A stretch of 64,000 nucleotides of DNA from the NCBI GenBank assembly GCA_023248955.1, contig JAHFDP010000007.1:1-64000 (forward strand), written 5' to 3'. The notes below the pieces were generated by a model. It saw only the letters and a program-made list of their open reading frames with translations. It ran no database searches and had not been told where the DNA came from. The DNA comes from Deltaproteobacteria bacterium (lineage in GTDB: Bacteria > Myxococcota > Myxococcia > Myxococcales > JAHFDP01). This document shows positions 25,253-39,600 of the stretch, in pieces (within the stretch, counting starts at the first letter, position 1; each line of letters starts with the position of its first letter). A program made the position numbers and the translations under genes.

Positions 25253-27408
25253 TATTCGAACGGTCCTACATCAAGCGGCGTTGTGCTGGCCACCGTGGTG
25301 TTGGTGCCCAACTGACCGCTCTCGTTCGCGCCCCAGCACCGCACGACGCTGGCAATCACTGCGCAGGCGTGCTGGTCGCCCGCGGCGATCGCCGTCACGT
25401 TCGCGGCGAGCCCGTAGACTTGCGCTGGAAGTGCGCCAGCTGCGCCCGTTCCCAACTGACCGTTGGTGTTGTCTCCCCAGCACTGCGCACCACCGTTCAT
25501 CAGGCCGCAGGAAAACGAAGTGCCGTCGGCGACGGCGGTCACGCCAGCGGAGAGAGAGAGCACGGCGGTTGGCGTGTAGGCGGGGACGAAGAAGTCGTTC
25601 GGGTTGCCGATCTGGAAGTAATTGTTTAGACCCCAGCATTGTGCGGCGCCGTTCACCACCGCGCAGCTGTGCGACCCGCCCGCGGCGATGGCCTGACCAC
25701 CGGAAGCGATCACCCACACCGGTGCAAGACGGTACCCTGCTCCGCCGACGGGGACGCCGTCTCCAATTTGACTAGAAAAATCATTTCCCCAACAGCCGAC
25801 GGCACCGCCGGCGATCATGCAGCTGTGCGCCGCGCCCACCGCAATGGCCGACACACCGGTATTAAACGAGGGAACGAGCATTGGCGTTGAGCTGTCACCC
25901 TGGCTTAAGTCGCCGAGTTGGCCGCTGTCGTTTTTGCCCCAACAATAGGCGGCGTCGTTGGCGATTGCGCAGACGTGTTGGCCGAGTCCAGCGCTGATGG
26001 CCTGCACGCCGGACGAGAGACCTGCCACCAGAACCGGCGTTGCGCTGGGGACCGTGGTGGCGTTGCCGAGTTGGCCGTGATCGTTGGCGCCCCAGCAGTA
26101 GGCCGCGCCTCCGACGATGGCGCAGGATATGTCGAAACCTGCGGTGATTGCTTGCACGTTCGTACCGAGGCCCGTGATCGCCACTGGGACGAGGCTGTTG
26201 CTGACCGTGCCATTGCCGAGTTGGCCGTGGTCGTTGGCGCCCCAGCAATAAGCGCGGCCGCTCGCCACGGTGCAGCTGTGGTGCGCGCCCGCGGCGAGTG
26301 TGGTTGGGGTTCCTGGGGTAGTGCCTCCGGTTGTTCCGCTACCCGTGGTGCCCGAACCCGTGGTTCCAGAGCCGGTTGTTGCCCCCCCCGTGGTTCCGCC
26401 GGCAGTTGTGCCGCCACCGGTCGTGGCTCCGCTGGTCGTGGCGCCCCCCGTAGTGCTCCCAGTCACCGTGACGGAGAAGGCGATCGCGTTGCTTGCCCCG
26501 CCGCCCGGGGCCGGGCTCGTCACGACCACCGCCACGGTGCCGCTGTTCTGCACGTCCGCGGCAACGATGCTCGCCAGGAGCTGAGAGGTGCTCATAAAGG
26601 TCGTGGTACGCAGCGCGCCATTCCAAGAGACCATGGAGTCGGAAACGAAGTTGCTGCCGTTGACGGTCAGCACAAACGCCGGGCTTCCAGCGGTGGCAGT
26701 CGCGGGTGAAAGGCTGGTCAACGCGGGAACGGGGCTCGTGGAATTCGAGAAAGAAACGACGAAGACGAGGGCATTCGATGTTCCCACCGAAGGCGTGAAC
26801 ACAGTCACCTGGAAGTTTCCCACCGCGAAGACGTCGCTGGAGGAGATAAGCGTGGAGAGGTGACCGCTGTCGATGTACGTGGTCGTGCGCGCGGTGCCGT
26901 TCCACTGGATGATTGAACTGCCATTGAACCCGTAGCCGGCAACCGTCAAGGTGAATCCAGAACCGCCGGCAAAGGCCGAGCTCGGACTGAGCGACGAGAG
27001 ACTCTGCGTCGTTCCATTGCCGCCGCCGGTGGATCCGTTGCTGGCGATGGTGAAGGACGCCGCGTTGGAAAGCGTGGATCCGTTTTTTACCTCGATGTTC
27101 GCGGTGCCGGTCGTGGCCACGTCCGCCGCATCGATTGACGCGCTTAGCGTTGTGCCGTTGACGAAGGTGGTGAAGCGAGGCGCGCCGTTCCATCGCACCG
27201 AAGAGGTGGACGTGAAGCCTTTGCCGAAGACGGTGAGGACGAAGGACAGCGATCCCGCGTTGGCTCCCGGAGGAGAGAGGCTTGTGATGGACGGCGTCAC
27301 TGCCGTCGTGATGCCGCCGGCGTTGGGGGTCGTTGCAGGCGAGCAGGCTGTGGCGACTGTGGCGAGGGCGAGCACGAGCAGATTCACGGACTGAAATTTC
27401 GTTCGCAT
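25252..27408 (-). CDS. Lipoprotein with three IPT/TIG domains and an RCC1-like propeller
   Basis: About 718 aa. The ATG opens a lipoprotein signal (ATVATAC, Cys22) and has a GGGAG-like site before it; upstream in-frame codons look non-coding. Residues about 35-310 are three IPT/TIG Ig-like domains (SLSPPGANAGSLSFVLTVFGKGF and two relatives). A Gly/Thr-repeat linker (TTGGGTTAGGTTGG type) follows. From about 370 to the end are seven RCC1-type repeats (AGAHHSCTV...AYCWGANDHGQLGNG), which would form a closed seven-bladed propeller. It is probably a surface protein for binding. It is transcribed with the downstream aminopeptidase. Confidence 0.88.
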   Translation of the reverse strand: MRTKFQSVNLLVLALATVATACSPATTPNAGGITTAVTPSITSLSPPGANAGSLSFVLTVFGKGFTSTSSVRWNGAPRFTTFVNGTTLSASIDAADVATTGTANIEVKNGSTLSNAASFTIASNGSTGGGNGTTQSLSSLSPSSAFAGGSGFTLTVAGYGFNGSSIIQWNGTARTTTYIDSGHLSTLISSSDVFAVGNFQVTVFTPSVGTSNALVFVVSFSNSTSPVPALTSLSPATATAGSPAFVLTVNGSNFVSDSMVSWNGALRTTTFMSTSQLLASIVAADVQNSGTVAVVVTSPAPGGGASNAIAFSVTVTGSTTGGATTSGATTGGGTTAGGTTGGATTGSGTTGSGTTGSGTTGGTTPGTPTTLAAGAHHSCTVASGRAYCWGANDHGQLGNGTVSNSLVPVAITGLGTNVQAITAGFDISCAIVGGAAYCWGANDHGQLGNATTVPSATPVLVAGLSSGVQAISAGLGQHVCAIANDAAYCWGKNDSGQLGDLSQGDSSTPMLVPSFNTGVSAIAVGAAHSCMIAGGAVGCWGNDFSSQIGDGVPVGGAGYRLAPVWVIASGGQAIAAGGSHSCAVVNGAAQCWGLNNYFQIGNPNDFFVPAYTPTAVLSLSAGVTAVADGTSFSCGLMNGGAQCWGDNTNGQLGTGAAGALPAQVYGLAANVTAIAAGDQHACAVIASVVRCWGANESGQLGTNTTVASTTPLDVGPFE

Positions 27409-27706
27409 GAGCGTCTCCCTTGGGAACGTCAGAAACAAAGCAATTTTGATGCCAAAACGAACGCGCTGGGCGTCCCATACCTGAAGGAGCATTAGTGCAC
27501 CAGGTGCGACGGACGCGCGCGCTCTAGTTACCAGGACCCCATGCGCGTTAGCTCTCTCCCTCGAGGAGAAACACGACGCCGCTCGGGCAGTTTTGCCCAT
27601 CGCCGTGCGCCGTCTTGTGCGTGTAATAGATGACCGCCGATGTTTCGGAGATGTCTCATTTTGAGACGCTGAGTCGCAGGCGCTCCCCCACCCTGACCCT
27701 CCCCCG
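27409..27706. other. Intergenic region between lon and the RCC1 gene
   Basis: I see no protein gene in these 298 bases. They should carry the RCC1-gene promoter and the lon 3' end. A short exact inverted repeat GTCTCA-ttt-TGAGAC lies at 27653-27667. A GGGGGAGGGTCAGGGTGGGGG-type stretch (minus strand) sits directly at the end of lon; it pairs as CCCCCgtcaaGGGGGG and could help termination. Confidence 0.5.
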
Positions 27707-30175
<2,469 letters not shown>

Positions 30176-30294
30176 GTGTGCGCCTCCTCGATGGACTGCC
30201 TAGCGAAGCGTAACCGCGGATTGTCGGGCTGTCACGCAGAACAGAGGAGAAAAGCGAATAATTCGCTCAGGTGATACACTTGGGCGGAGGCCCC

Positions 30295-30447
30295 ATGTTT
30301 GGCGACGGCGCGCTGACCCTTAAGGAATTCGTCATGCAAGAACCGCTGCCGCTCTGGATGCGGCCGAAGCAGAAGCGCCGATTCTCGTGCTGTGGAATGA
30401 GATCGTGGCGCAGGAAATTCTGCCCGAGGACGACGACGCGTTTTAGG
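30295..30447 (+). pseudogene. Possible remnant of a small gene with one frameshift
   Basis: An ATG at 30295 reads MFGDGALTLKEFVMQEPLPL, then the frame becomes Arg-rich and implausible. Shifting by one base near 30354 gives LDAAEAEAPILVLWNEIVAQ and a natural acidic end (EDDDAF, stop). The two halves together look like one decayed or truncated protein of about 50 residues. The family is not recognised, so this rests on composition alone. Confidence 0.3.
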
Positions 30448-30645
30448 GACGTGCTTTAGACCTCGATTCACGAGCGAGAGAGTTCGACTTCGACTTTCTC
30501 CCAGGGAAGATATCGAATTGATACGTGTAGTAGCCTTGGTCGTCCTGGGTCTCCAGGAATACGTGAACGCCAGCGCGCCGAGGCTGAAGTCGAACATGCT
30601 TGCAGCGCTGTACCCACGATAGAATTCAAGCTCGACGGACGTCAA
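30443..30645 (-). pseudogene. Frameshifted gene fragment downstream of giant gene A
   Basis: Reading leftward, one frame gives LTSVELEFYRGYSAASMFD then FSLGALAFTY and then turns implausible at about 30557. One extra base there restores FLETQDDQGYYTYQFDIFPG and a stop at 30443. The joined peptide of about 65 residues is well-behaved, so I read it as the 3' part of a gene carrying a single-base deletion. It touches the end of giant gene A and converges on the remnant on the other strand. Confidence 0.35.
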
Positions 30646-33600
30646 TACATCTTGAGCAGCGTCACGCCGTTCTGCTCGTCGGGGACGAGGAGCAGCGGCC
30701 CGGAGAGGCCGAAGACTTCGCGGCTGGCGGCGGTGAGGCCACCGTAGGCGCCCACCACATTCGGCATCGGCAACGATAGGTCGAATCCCGCGATTCCGTT
30801 GAAGCTCGGGGAGGAAGACATCTGCGGCCCAACCAGGTAGGGCCCGGTTCGCACGAGCGCGCCGCCCGAACCGACGCTGCCAAAGGTCGGGAAGGTTGCG
30901 CTGACGCTGCCTGTGGCGTCGAGGTGCCGCGGATAGTCGGGTGCCACGGTTGGATGGTACGCCCGCGAGATGTCGTAAACATCGATACCCGAAGCGCCGT
31001 GCGAGGTGTAGAGGCGCGGGCCGTCTGGATAGATGCCATCCACGGCGGAGCTAGAAAGGCAGACCTTCTCGGTCTTCGCAAAGAAATCGACCACGCAGAA
31101 ACCGGAGGCCGTGCCGACGTAGGCAAAGGTGCCTTGCAACTCGACGCTGCGCCCATGGTCCACGCCGCTACTGGAAGTAATCGTACTCTGCACGGGGGCG
31201 GTAATGTTGGTCAGGTCCCAGATTTCGCCGTAGATCCCATCGCGGTCCTCGCTGGCGATCAGGTAGTCGTTGGCGGCAGCCAGGCCCGTGACTGGACCGC
31301 TGGCGGTGATGGTGGCGATGGGCCCGGCGACCATCCCGTTCGGTGTTCCCAAGTCATAGACAAAAATCTTGTTGGTCGGGGTGCAGGTGCCAACTCCCAG
31401 GTAGGCTGGATCGTTGGCCTGCGCGACAAACGCGTAGTCGTTGGCTGTGGTCATCGGGAGGGCGTAAGCGAAGTTCCCAAGGAACGTGGTGCAGTTCGAG
31501 TCGAACGTCGGGGCGAGGGTGCTCGAGGAGATGAATCCCGGCGCCAGGTCCCTGTGCAGGTCGAGGTTCGACAACGTGAAGGTGCCGCTGGTGGAGTTCA
31601 GCAGCACGATGCCACGCGAACCGCGAATGCGCGCCGCGGTAGCCGCGCCGATGTTGTTTGGATAGACGGAGTTTTCGAAGGTGGTCACGCGCGGGCCGCC
31701 CATCTCGATCACGTCGATCGCGCTGGGGCCTGGGGGACCGCCGTAGTTGCTGAGCATGAAGAGGTTCGACCCCGACAGGCCCATGTCGACGGCGTAGTTG
31801 AGGCTGCCTTGGATTTCGCTCGGAACGTTCATCTCGTAGTTGCCGACCCAGGTGGGTAGCGACGCATCGTTGAGCGTGAACTCCTCGATGGCGGTTACGC
31901 CGTAGCCGTACTGCTCCGAGGCGATTAACAGGTCGCCTACAACCATGAGCTTGGTCGCCGTATTGTGAACGGTGCTCTTGCGGTCGAATGAGCCGAGCGT
32001 GCCGGCCGGGATCGGCGCGACGAAGAGTCCCTTATCGCCTGTGACATAAGCGTAGGAGTCAAGTCGACCCATATCGATGGCAAGCGCTCCGTAAGAGCCC
32101 GTCGGCACCGACCGGCTGGTGACCAGCGTGATGTGCTTGAAGTCGTCGGAAATCCGATACTGCTCAAGAACCAACGGGTTGTTGTGGAGGACGAAGACGA
32201 AGGGGAAAGCGACCTGGACGTCCGCGGCTACGGTCTGAAGATCCAGCGCCATCGCGTTGGAGTCGGGTGCGTCAATGTCCAAGTGATCGAAGGCTGGTAT
32301 CCCCGCGCTAACGAAGTCGGTGTAGGTCGCGATGGCGTACTTGCCCTTCAGTCCGCCAAACGTACCGAGAAAGGTAAAAACGCCGTGCGTCTTTCCGACG
32401 CCACCAATGTCGCCATGGTGGATTGGTACCAGGTGATCGACTCGGGCCTGCGGCAGGTCGGATGGCGACGGGAGGGGATTACCGCCATAGACGTTGCGTA
32501 GGTTGATCGGGTTGCCGGAGTCAATAACCGAAACGCCACAATTGTTTGTCTCCGTTCCAGAACAACTCATGGCCGGGTCGAATCCGTACAGCGTGCGGTT
32601 GCTGTCAGCGACCAGGTACTTGGCTCGGTAATCCTGAATCGATCCGAGCGTCGTTAATGCCCCATAGCGATCGTAGGCGTAGGCCGTGATGGTGTAGGGC
32701 GCGCTTTGCCCCGACGAGACGAATACGTTCTCGCGCTGCACCGCGATCGAGTTGGAGTAGGCGGAAACTTCCACGTGCACGGCGCGGTCGAGCGGCGCTG
32801 TGTTGGGATTCACCTTGTAGGGCGTGATGGTGGTGGAGACGTTCGGGCCCGGGTCGACCGCGGAGTCATAGGCCACCACAGCGACGTAGAAGGCGCTGCC
32901 GTTGGGCAGGCTCGTGAGCATCAGATCGGTGCGGTTGCCCACGTCGATTGGCGACGGCCCCTGCGCGGCGAGAAAGCCCGTGTAGGCATCGGCCGTGGTT
33001 GCGGCGATGGGGCCGTAATAGACCTTGTATCCCGCAATGGGGAGGCTTGAGATCGACGCTACCGCCGTCCAGCTCACGCGGGCTCCGTTTTGCCGGTTGT
33101 CGACGTGGACATTCGTGGGCGCCGCCGGTGTCGAATTCTCCATGTGGACGGTGACGAAGGTGGTGGCGCTGCTGTTTCCTGCCGCGTCGACCGCGTAGAC
33201 GTGGATATTGTTGTCGACGCCATTCACGAGTGGCACCGCTTGCGGCGCCGCCCCCGTCCAACTCGCCCAGCCGGTGTCGTCCGCGCAGCTCGGGCTGCAG
33301 ACGCGGTACTGGTAGCTGCCCGCGCCGCTTACGGGCGTGAAGTTGTTGGTCGGCTGCGTGTTGTCGCTGCTGTGCTGAACCAGCGAGATGTTGGCGGTTG
33401 ATGAGGTGGTTGGCGACGTCTTGGAGCTCGCGATCTTCGGCATGCTGGGTGCGATGATGTCCACCAAGTTGTCGCTGACGTCAGTGGTTCCGCCGTCGTC
33501 CACGGTCTGGCCGGCATTAGAGGAACTGGTGTGCCCTGGAAAGGTCGCCGTCACCGCGTAGCTTCCTGAAGGGAGGTTTGAGAAGGTGGCGATGCCCGTC

Positions 33601-36600
33601 GAGGCATTGGTAACCTGATTGCCGCGTGAAACCGCCGAACCGTTGAAAGCCGTGCCGCTGAGCGCAACGACGACGCCGGCGTGACCGATGGTTCCGCTGC
33701 TGCCGAAGTCTTTGAGACCATAGGTTGTTCGCAGCGTTCCAGCGGAGACGGTAAGCGTTAGGCCGGTGGCGGTGGCGGTGCCTCCTGCGCTGACTGTGAC
33801 CGTGGCCGCCGCGCTCGCGCTGTAGTGGTGTTTGTCGACAGAGACCCTGTAGGTTCCGCCGTTCACCGTCGCGGGGATGCCGCCGAGCGAAAAGTTGCCC
33901 GAAGAATCGGTGCTGGTGGTCCACGGCCCGGTGTCCCTGAGATCATCGCCATCGATCTTGATGGTCGCACCCTCCTTGTCGCTGCCGCCGAGGGTGATCC
34001 CAGTCCCGCCAGCGTTAAACGTTACCGTGCCAGCGACGGTTCCGCTCGAGCGACTCAGCGTAACCGAAGGCACTGTGGTGTCGCTGCTGGCGACCGTGAT
34101 TCCGTCGAGCGTCGTAGTGGCGAAGGCTGTTCGGGCGAGCGTAATCGAGTAGGTGCCATTGGCGACGTTGATGAACGTGTAGGTTGACCCGGCAACGCCG
34201 CCGCACGTCGTTCCGCTAGATGGGCCGGTCGCGGACTTGGTATACGAGGTGCCGTTGAAGGCGACGCCCGAAAGCGTCGCGGTCACGCCCGTGGAATTCT
34301 CAGCAGGAGAGGGTACGACGACGCAGCCGGTGATGGTGCTGCCGAGCGCGTTGAGGGCGATGTCGGATACCGTGACCGCCGATCCCGGCGTGAGCGTCCC
34401 GGAGCCCGTGGCGCTCTGGAACCCGGCCTTGCTCACCTTGAGTGTGTAGGTAGCGCCCGGCGTGAGCGGTGCGGGAATGCCGGCGATCGAATAGTTGCCC
34501 GCGGAGTCGGTGACCGCGCCAAAGTTGGCCGAAAGCGATGAATCGCTGACTGCCACCGTGATGCCCGCGGAATCCGCCGTTGCGATGGTAAGCCCTGTCG
34601 ACGGTGAAGTGGACTGCGCAGTCACGTGGCCGGAGAAGGTTCCCGACGCGCGTGACAGCGTGCCGGACAGCGAAGGCAGCGATGCCGGCGGCGCGGCTAC
34701 GACCACCGGCGAGATGGTGAGCGCCGTGTAGGAGCTGTTCTTGGAGAGCGTTGCTGTGTAGTTCCCGGCGGGGACCGCGGTGAAGTTGAAGACTCCCGCC
34801 GCGTTGCTGGGCGCCGCGGCCGAGGCGGTGTAGGAGGCGCCGTTGAAGGCCACGCCTGCGAGCGTCGCGGTGACGCCGGCGTTGCTGGCTGCGTCCTGGA
34901 CGGTGGCCGTTCCGGTGAGCGCGTAGGGCGCTACATTGAGTGTAAGATCGGAGGCCTGCGTGTCGAGTCCCGCGGCCACGAGGACCGATGTGCTGGAGCT
35001 CACGAATCCGCTCTTTGCGGCCGTGATGGTGTAGCTGCCGGCGGGAACGCCGACCGGAATGGAGACGATTCCCCAGTTGCCGTTGACGTCGGTCGTGGCA
35101 CCGAACGAGCCGCCGATGTTGGTGCCAGAGACCGTTACGCTCACGCCGGCCGAATCGTTCGCGGCAAAGCCGAGCCCCGTGCCGTTGGCCGCCAGTGTGA
35201 CCTGGCCGTGGAGGCTGCCGGTAGCGCGGGAAAGCGTCTGCGCCGTCGCGGTGACGCTGGTCCCCGCGGCTACGGCGATCCCGGAAACGATGGCCTGGTT
35301 GAAGCCTGTGAGCGAGAGCGTGAGGGTGTAGGTGCCCGGCGGAACGTTGGAGAAGGTGTAGCCACCGTTGGCGGCGGAGGTGGCGTTGGCGGCGTGCGAG
35401 AAGGCCGAACCGTTGAAGGCCGTGCCCGAGATGCTGGCCGACACGCCCGACGAATCGCTCGCCGGCGGTTGCGGAACGCTGACGGTGCCGCCCAAACTTC
35501 CCGCGTTGATGGCGATGGCTAGTCCGGTGACCGTGGTCGAGGTGCCCGCAATGACCTTCGCCGTGGCGCTCGACGAGGTGTAGCTCGCCTTGCTGGCACT
35601 CACCGTGTAGGCCGTGCCCGAGGGGCTCACCGGAATCTGCGCGAGGCTGAAGCCGCCGCTGGCGTCCGTCACGCACTGGTAGGTGACGCCGAGCAGGTCG
35701 GTGCCCGTGACGCGCACGGTGATGCCGCTGGCGTCGGGCGTGACACCGGTTGAGCCGTCGGTGGCGGCGATCGTTCCGGCCAAGGTGCCCAGCGAGCGCG
35801 ATAGGTTGGGGTTTGGCCCAGCGATCGACGGCGGCGTGCTGCTGGCGGGCACCGGAATGTTCAAGGTCTGCGTAAAATCGTCGTAGCCCTTGAGCGAGAA
35901 GGTTACCGTGTATTGGCCGGCGGGGATTGCGGTGAAAGCGTACTGCCCGGCGGCATTGCTCTTGGCGTCAGCGCTGCGGGAAAATGTTGTTCCATTGAAT
36001 GTATTTCCAGTCAATGCTACCGAGACTCCGCTGTTGTTGGCGGCAGGCGCGGGCACCGTCACCAGACCGCTTACGTTGCTGGCGAGGGCGGTTAGCGTAA
36101 GCGCCGGCGCAGTTACAGTTTGGCCCGCGAGCGCGGTGACGTTGACCGACGCTACGGCGTAGCCGCGGCGGGTTGTGGTGGCTGAATACTGCGCTGCGCT
36201 GAAGCTCACCGGGACGCCGCTGAAGGTGTAGTTACCCGCGGAGTCGGTGACCGCGACGAGCGGGCGCGCCAGATCGGCGGAGGGTCCCGTGAGCGCGACG
36301 CCGATGCCAGAGAGATCGCTGTCCGCGGTGAAGCCGGTGATGGTGCCCGTCGAGAAGGCGACCGATCCCGCGAGCGTGCCGGTGGCGACGGAGAGCGCAA
36401 GCGTGGTGCCGGTGGCCTGCTGTCCCTGCGAGAGCGTGATGGTTCCCGATTGGGCGGAGTTGAAGCCCGCGTGCGTGCAAGTGACGGTGTAACTTCCGGC
36501 GGGAAGCGAAAGCAGGGTGAAAGAGCCATTGTTCGCGGTGCTGCTGGCGGAGGTGATGGTCTTGCCGTTGAAGTCACTGCCAGCAAGTTGCAAGGCGCTG

Positions 36601-39600
36601 ACGGGCGACGATGCACCCGTCGCGGTGCAGGTGCCCGCGATGGAGGCGCTGCTGTCGATGGTGAGCGCCGCCGTGGTGAGCGTGGTGGTCTGCCCGAGCG
36701 AAACCGTAAACTGGGTGGCGGTGGTGAAGGTGGAGTAGCCCGTGCGGGAGGCCACGAGATCGTACTTGCCAGCGGGGACGCTTGCGATGGCGAAGCTGCC
36801 GTCTTGGCCGGTGGTGCCGACGAGGCTGGTGCCGGCGATCTGCACGAGCGTTCCGGAGTTGGTGGAGGCGCCGGGCGCGGTCAACGTTCCGGCGACGGTG
36901 CCGCGCGCGATGGCGAGCGTGGTGGCCGGCTCGGCGTACGTGCCTCCCACGGAGAGCGAGACCGCCGCGAGCGAGGTTGTGATGTATCCCGAGAAGGAAA
37001 GCGCGATGGCGTAGTTGCCCGCGGCGAGCGCCGTCAAGGAATAGGCGCCGCTCTTGGCTGCGGCGGTGGTCTTGGTGACGGCCGCGCCGGTCTGGTCGGT
37101 GCCCGAGAGCGAAACGACCACGCCGGTGGGATCGGCGCCGCCTTCGAGTGCCACGGTGCCGGTGATCGACGCGCCGGACGAGAGCGCCATCGTGGCCGCC
37201 GTGCTGGGGACCGTGAGCTGCGATCCCTGCGCGATGGTGAACGAGGCCGAGCCAAAGTTTGTGTAGCCGGTGTGGCGCGCGGAATAGGTGTAGGTGCCGG
37301 CGGGAATGCCTCCGATACTGAATGTACCATCGGTGCCCGTGACCGCGGTGAGGCTGGTGCCGTCGATGGCCACGGTGGTGCCGCTGGCGTCGGTAAGTCC
37401 AGCCAAGAGGAGTTGTCCCGAGACGCTGCCACGGCTGATGGTGAGCGCGGCGGCCGAGACGGTGAGCGCGAGTCCTGGCGTGACCGTGAGCCCGCCGCTG
37501 TGCACGCCGACGTAGCCTGCCTTGGAGAGATCGACCGCGTAGGTTCCCGCGGGGACGGTAGCGACGCGGTAGCTCCCGCTCGAGTTGGTGATGGCCGTCA
37601 GCGTGACGGCGGTGCCGTTGACGTCCGAGCCGGTGAGCGCGACGGCAATGCCGCTGGCCGAGCTGCTGCCTTCGAGCGTTGCGGTGCCGGCGACCGATCC
37701 CGTCGTGTCGAGCGCGAGCTGCACCGCGCTGGCATGGGCGGTGGCGCCCAGCGTGACGGCGTAGGCCGGGAGCGTGGCGGTGACATAGGCCGTGTGTTGC
37801 GCGACCGGTGTGTAGTTGCCGACGGCGAGTCCCGTGAAGGAGAAGCTGCCGTCGGTGGCCGTTACCGCGGTGGCTCCTGCAATTGAAACGACCGTGCCCG
37901 AGGCGTCGGTGTGGCCGGCCAGCGTGATGGTGCCAGTCAGCGATCCTCGGGCGATACTGAGTGTAATCGGTGAGGCCACCACCGCGACGCCGGGCGCGAC
38001 GGCCATGGAGGCGAGCTGCGCTGCGGCGTAGCTCGTGAGTGTGAAGGTGAGGCCGTAGCTGCCAGAGACCAGCCCCAGGAAGGTGTAGTTGCCGCTGGTG
38101 TCGCTGGTGGTGGAGGCGGTGAGCGCTTTACCGGCGAAGGTCGTTCCCGCCAGCGCCACGGTGACGCCGGCGGCGCTGGACGTGCCTTCCAACGCGACGA
38201 GGCCGGAGAGCGAGCCGGAGCTATCGGGTTGCAACGTGGTGCTGCCGAGTTGTGCGAGCGAGCCTTGCGTGACGGTGAACGCGGTGGAGGTGGAGCTCGC
38301 AAAGGCCAGGTGCGACGCGGTGACGGTGAAGGTTCCCGAGGAGAGGCCGCCGAGCGTGAAGGATCCGTCGGCGCCGGTGAGCGTGGAAGCGCCCGCCGCG
38401 GCCACCAGCGTACCCGAGTGATCGGTGGCGCCGGCGAGGAGGAATTTGCCAGCCACGCCGCCGCGCGAAATGGCGAGTTGCACCGCGGGGAGGGTCAGCG
38501 TCTGACCGGTGGCGAGCGAGAGCCCGGTGACGGTGTTTCCGACGAAGCCCGTCTTGGAGAGCGCCAGTGTGTATTGCCCGGCGACCAAGGCGCCGAAGCT
38601 AAAAGTACCGTCGGATGCGGCGCTGCCGGTGGTGTTGACCGCGGCGCCGTTCAGGTCGCTGCCGGTGATCACCGCGGTAACGCCGGTTGAAGAGGTGCCG
38701 CCCTCGAGGGAAACCGTACCGGCGATCCGCGCGGTCCGAATGAGCGCCAGCGTGCCGGGCGCCGCGGGGACGGTGGTGGAGAGGTCCGCGGCGACACTGA
38801 ATGTCGTAATACTCAGTGGCGTATAATCTTTATGTTTCGAAATTAGCGCATAGGGATTGCCGAGCGTGGAGAGGCCGCTCAATTGAAAATTTCCGCCGCT
38901 ATCGCTGGTCGCCGACGCTACCGTGGCGCCGCCGCTGGAGACGCTGACCACGATCCCGCTGTGATCGGTCGCGCCCTCGAGGAGCAGTTGTCCCGCGACG
39001 TCGCCCTTGGCTTGCAAAAGCTTGACGGAAGGTAGTTGCACCGTGGCGCCGGCCGCGACGGCCGCTGGTGGCAACGCGCTCGCCGTGTAACCGGCGTGGC
39101 TGAAGGCCGCGGCGTAAGTTCCCTCGGGCAGTGCGGTGAACGCGTAGCTGCCGTCCTTCTGGGTGGAGGTGCTCTGCGCCACCGCCGTGCCGTTGAGATC
39201 GCTGCCCGACAGGAGCACCGTGGTGCCGGATTGATCGGCGGTGCCCAGGAGCGCCGCGCCCGAGACTTGGCCGGTGCGCAAGAGCGAGAGCGTGATCGTG
39301 GCGCTCTGAAATTGCGCGGTCAGTCCAGCCTGTACTTGGAATACCGGCGACGAATAGATCGCATAGGCGCGCAGCTTGGCGGTGAGCGAGTAGCTCCCCA
39401 CACGCACGCCCTGCATCAGGAAGGATCCGCTGGCGTCGGTGAGCGCACTGTAGGATTCGCCGGAGGGACCGCCGGTTAGCGAGACCTGAATGCCAGAGCC
39501 GTCGCCGCGTCCTTCGGCGGCGAGCGTTCCACCGACGGCGCCGCGGGCCACGGCCAGCGTGATGATCGGTAGCGCCACGATTTCGCCAGGGAGCGTGCTC

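Noticed and set aside
27480-27540. Sigma-54-like promoter (CTGGTGCACTAATGCT, minus strand) before the RCC1 gene
   Set aside because: The distance between the GG and GC elements is one base short of the strict requirement.
36450-37886. 478-codon plus-strand frame within giant gene A (and its equivalent in B)
   Set aside because: Gly/Arg-rich shadow of the repeat domains; the same frame is simply copied in the duplicated block.
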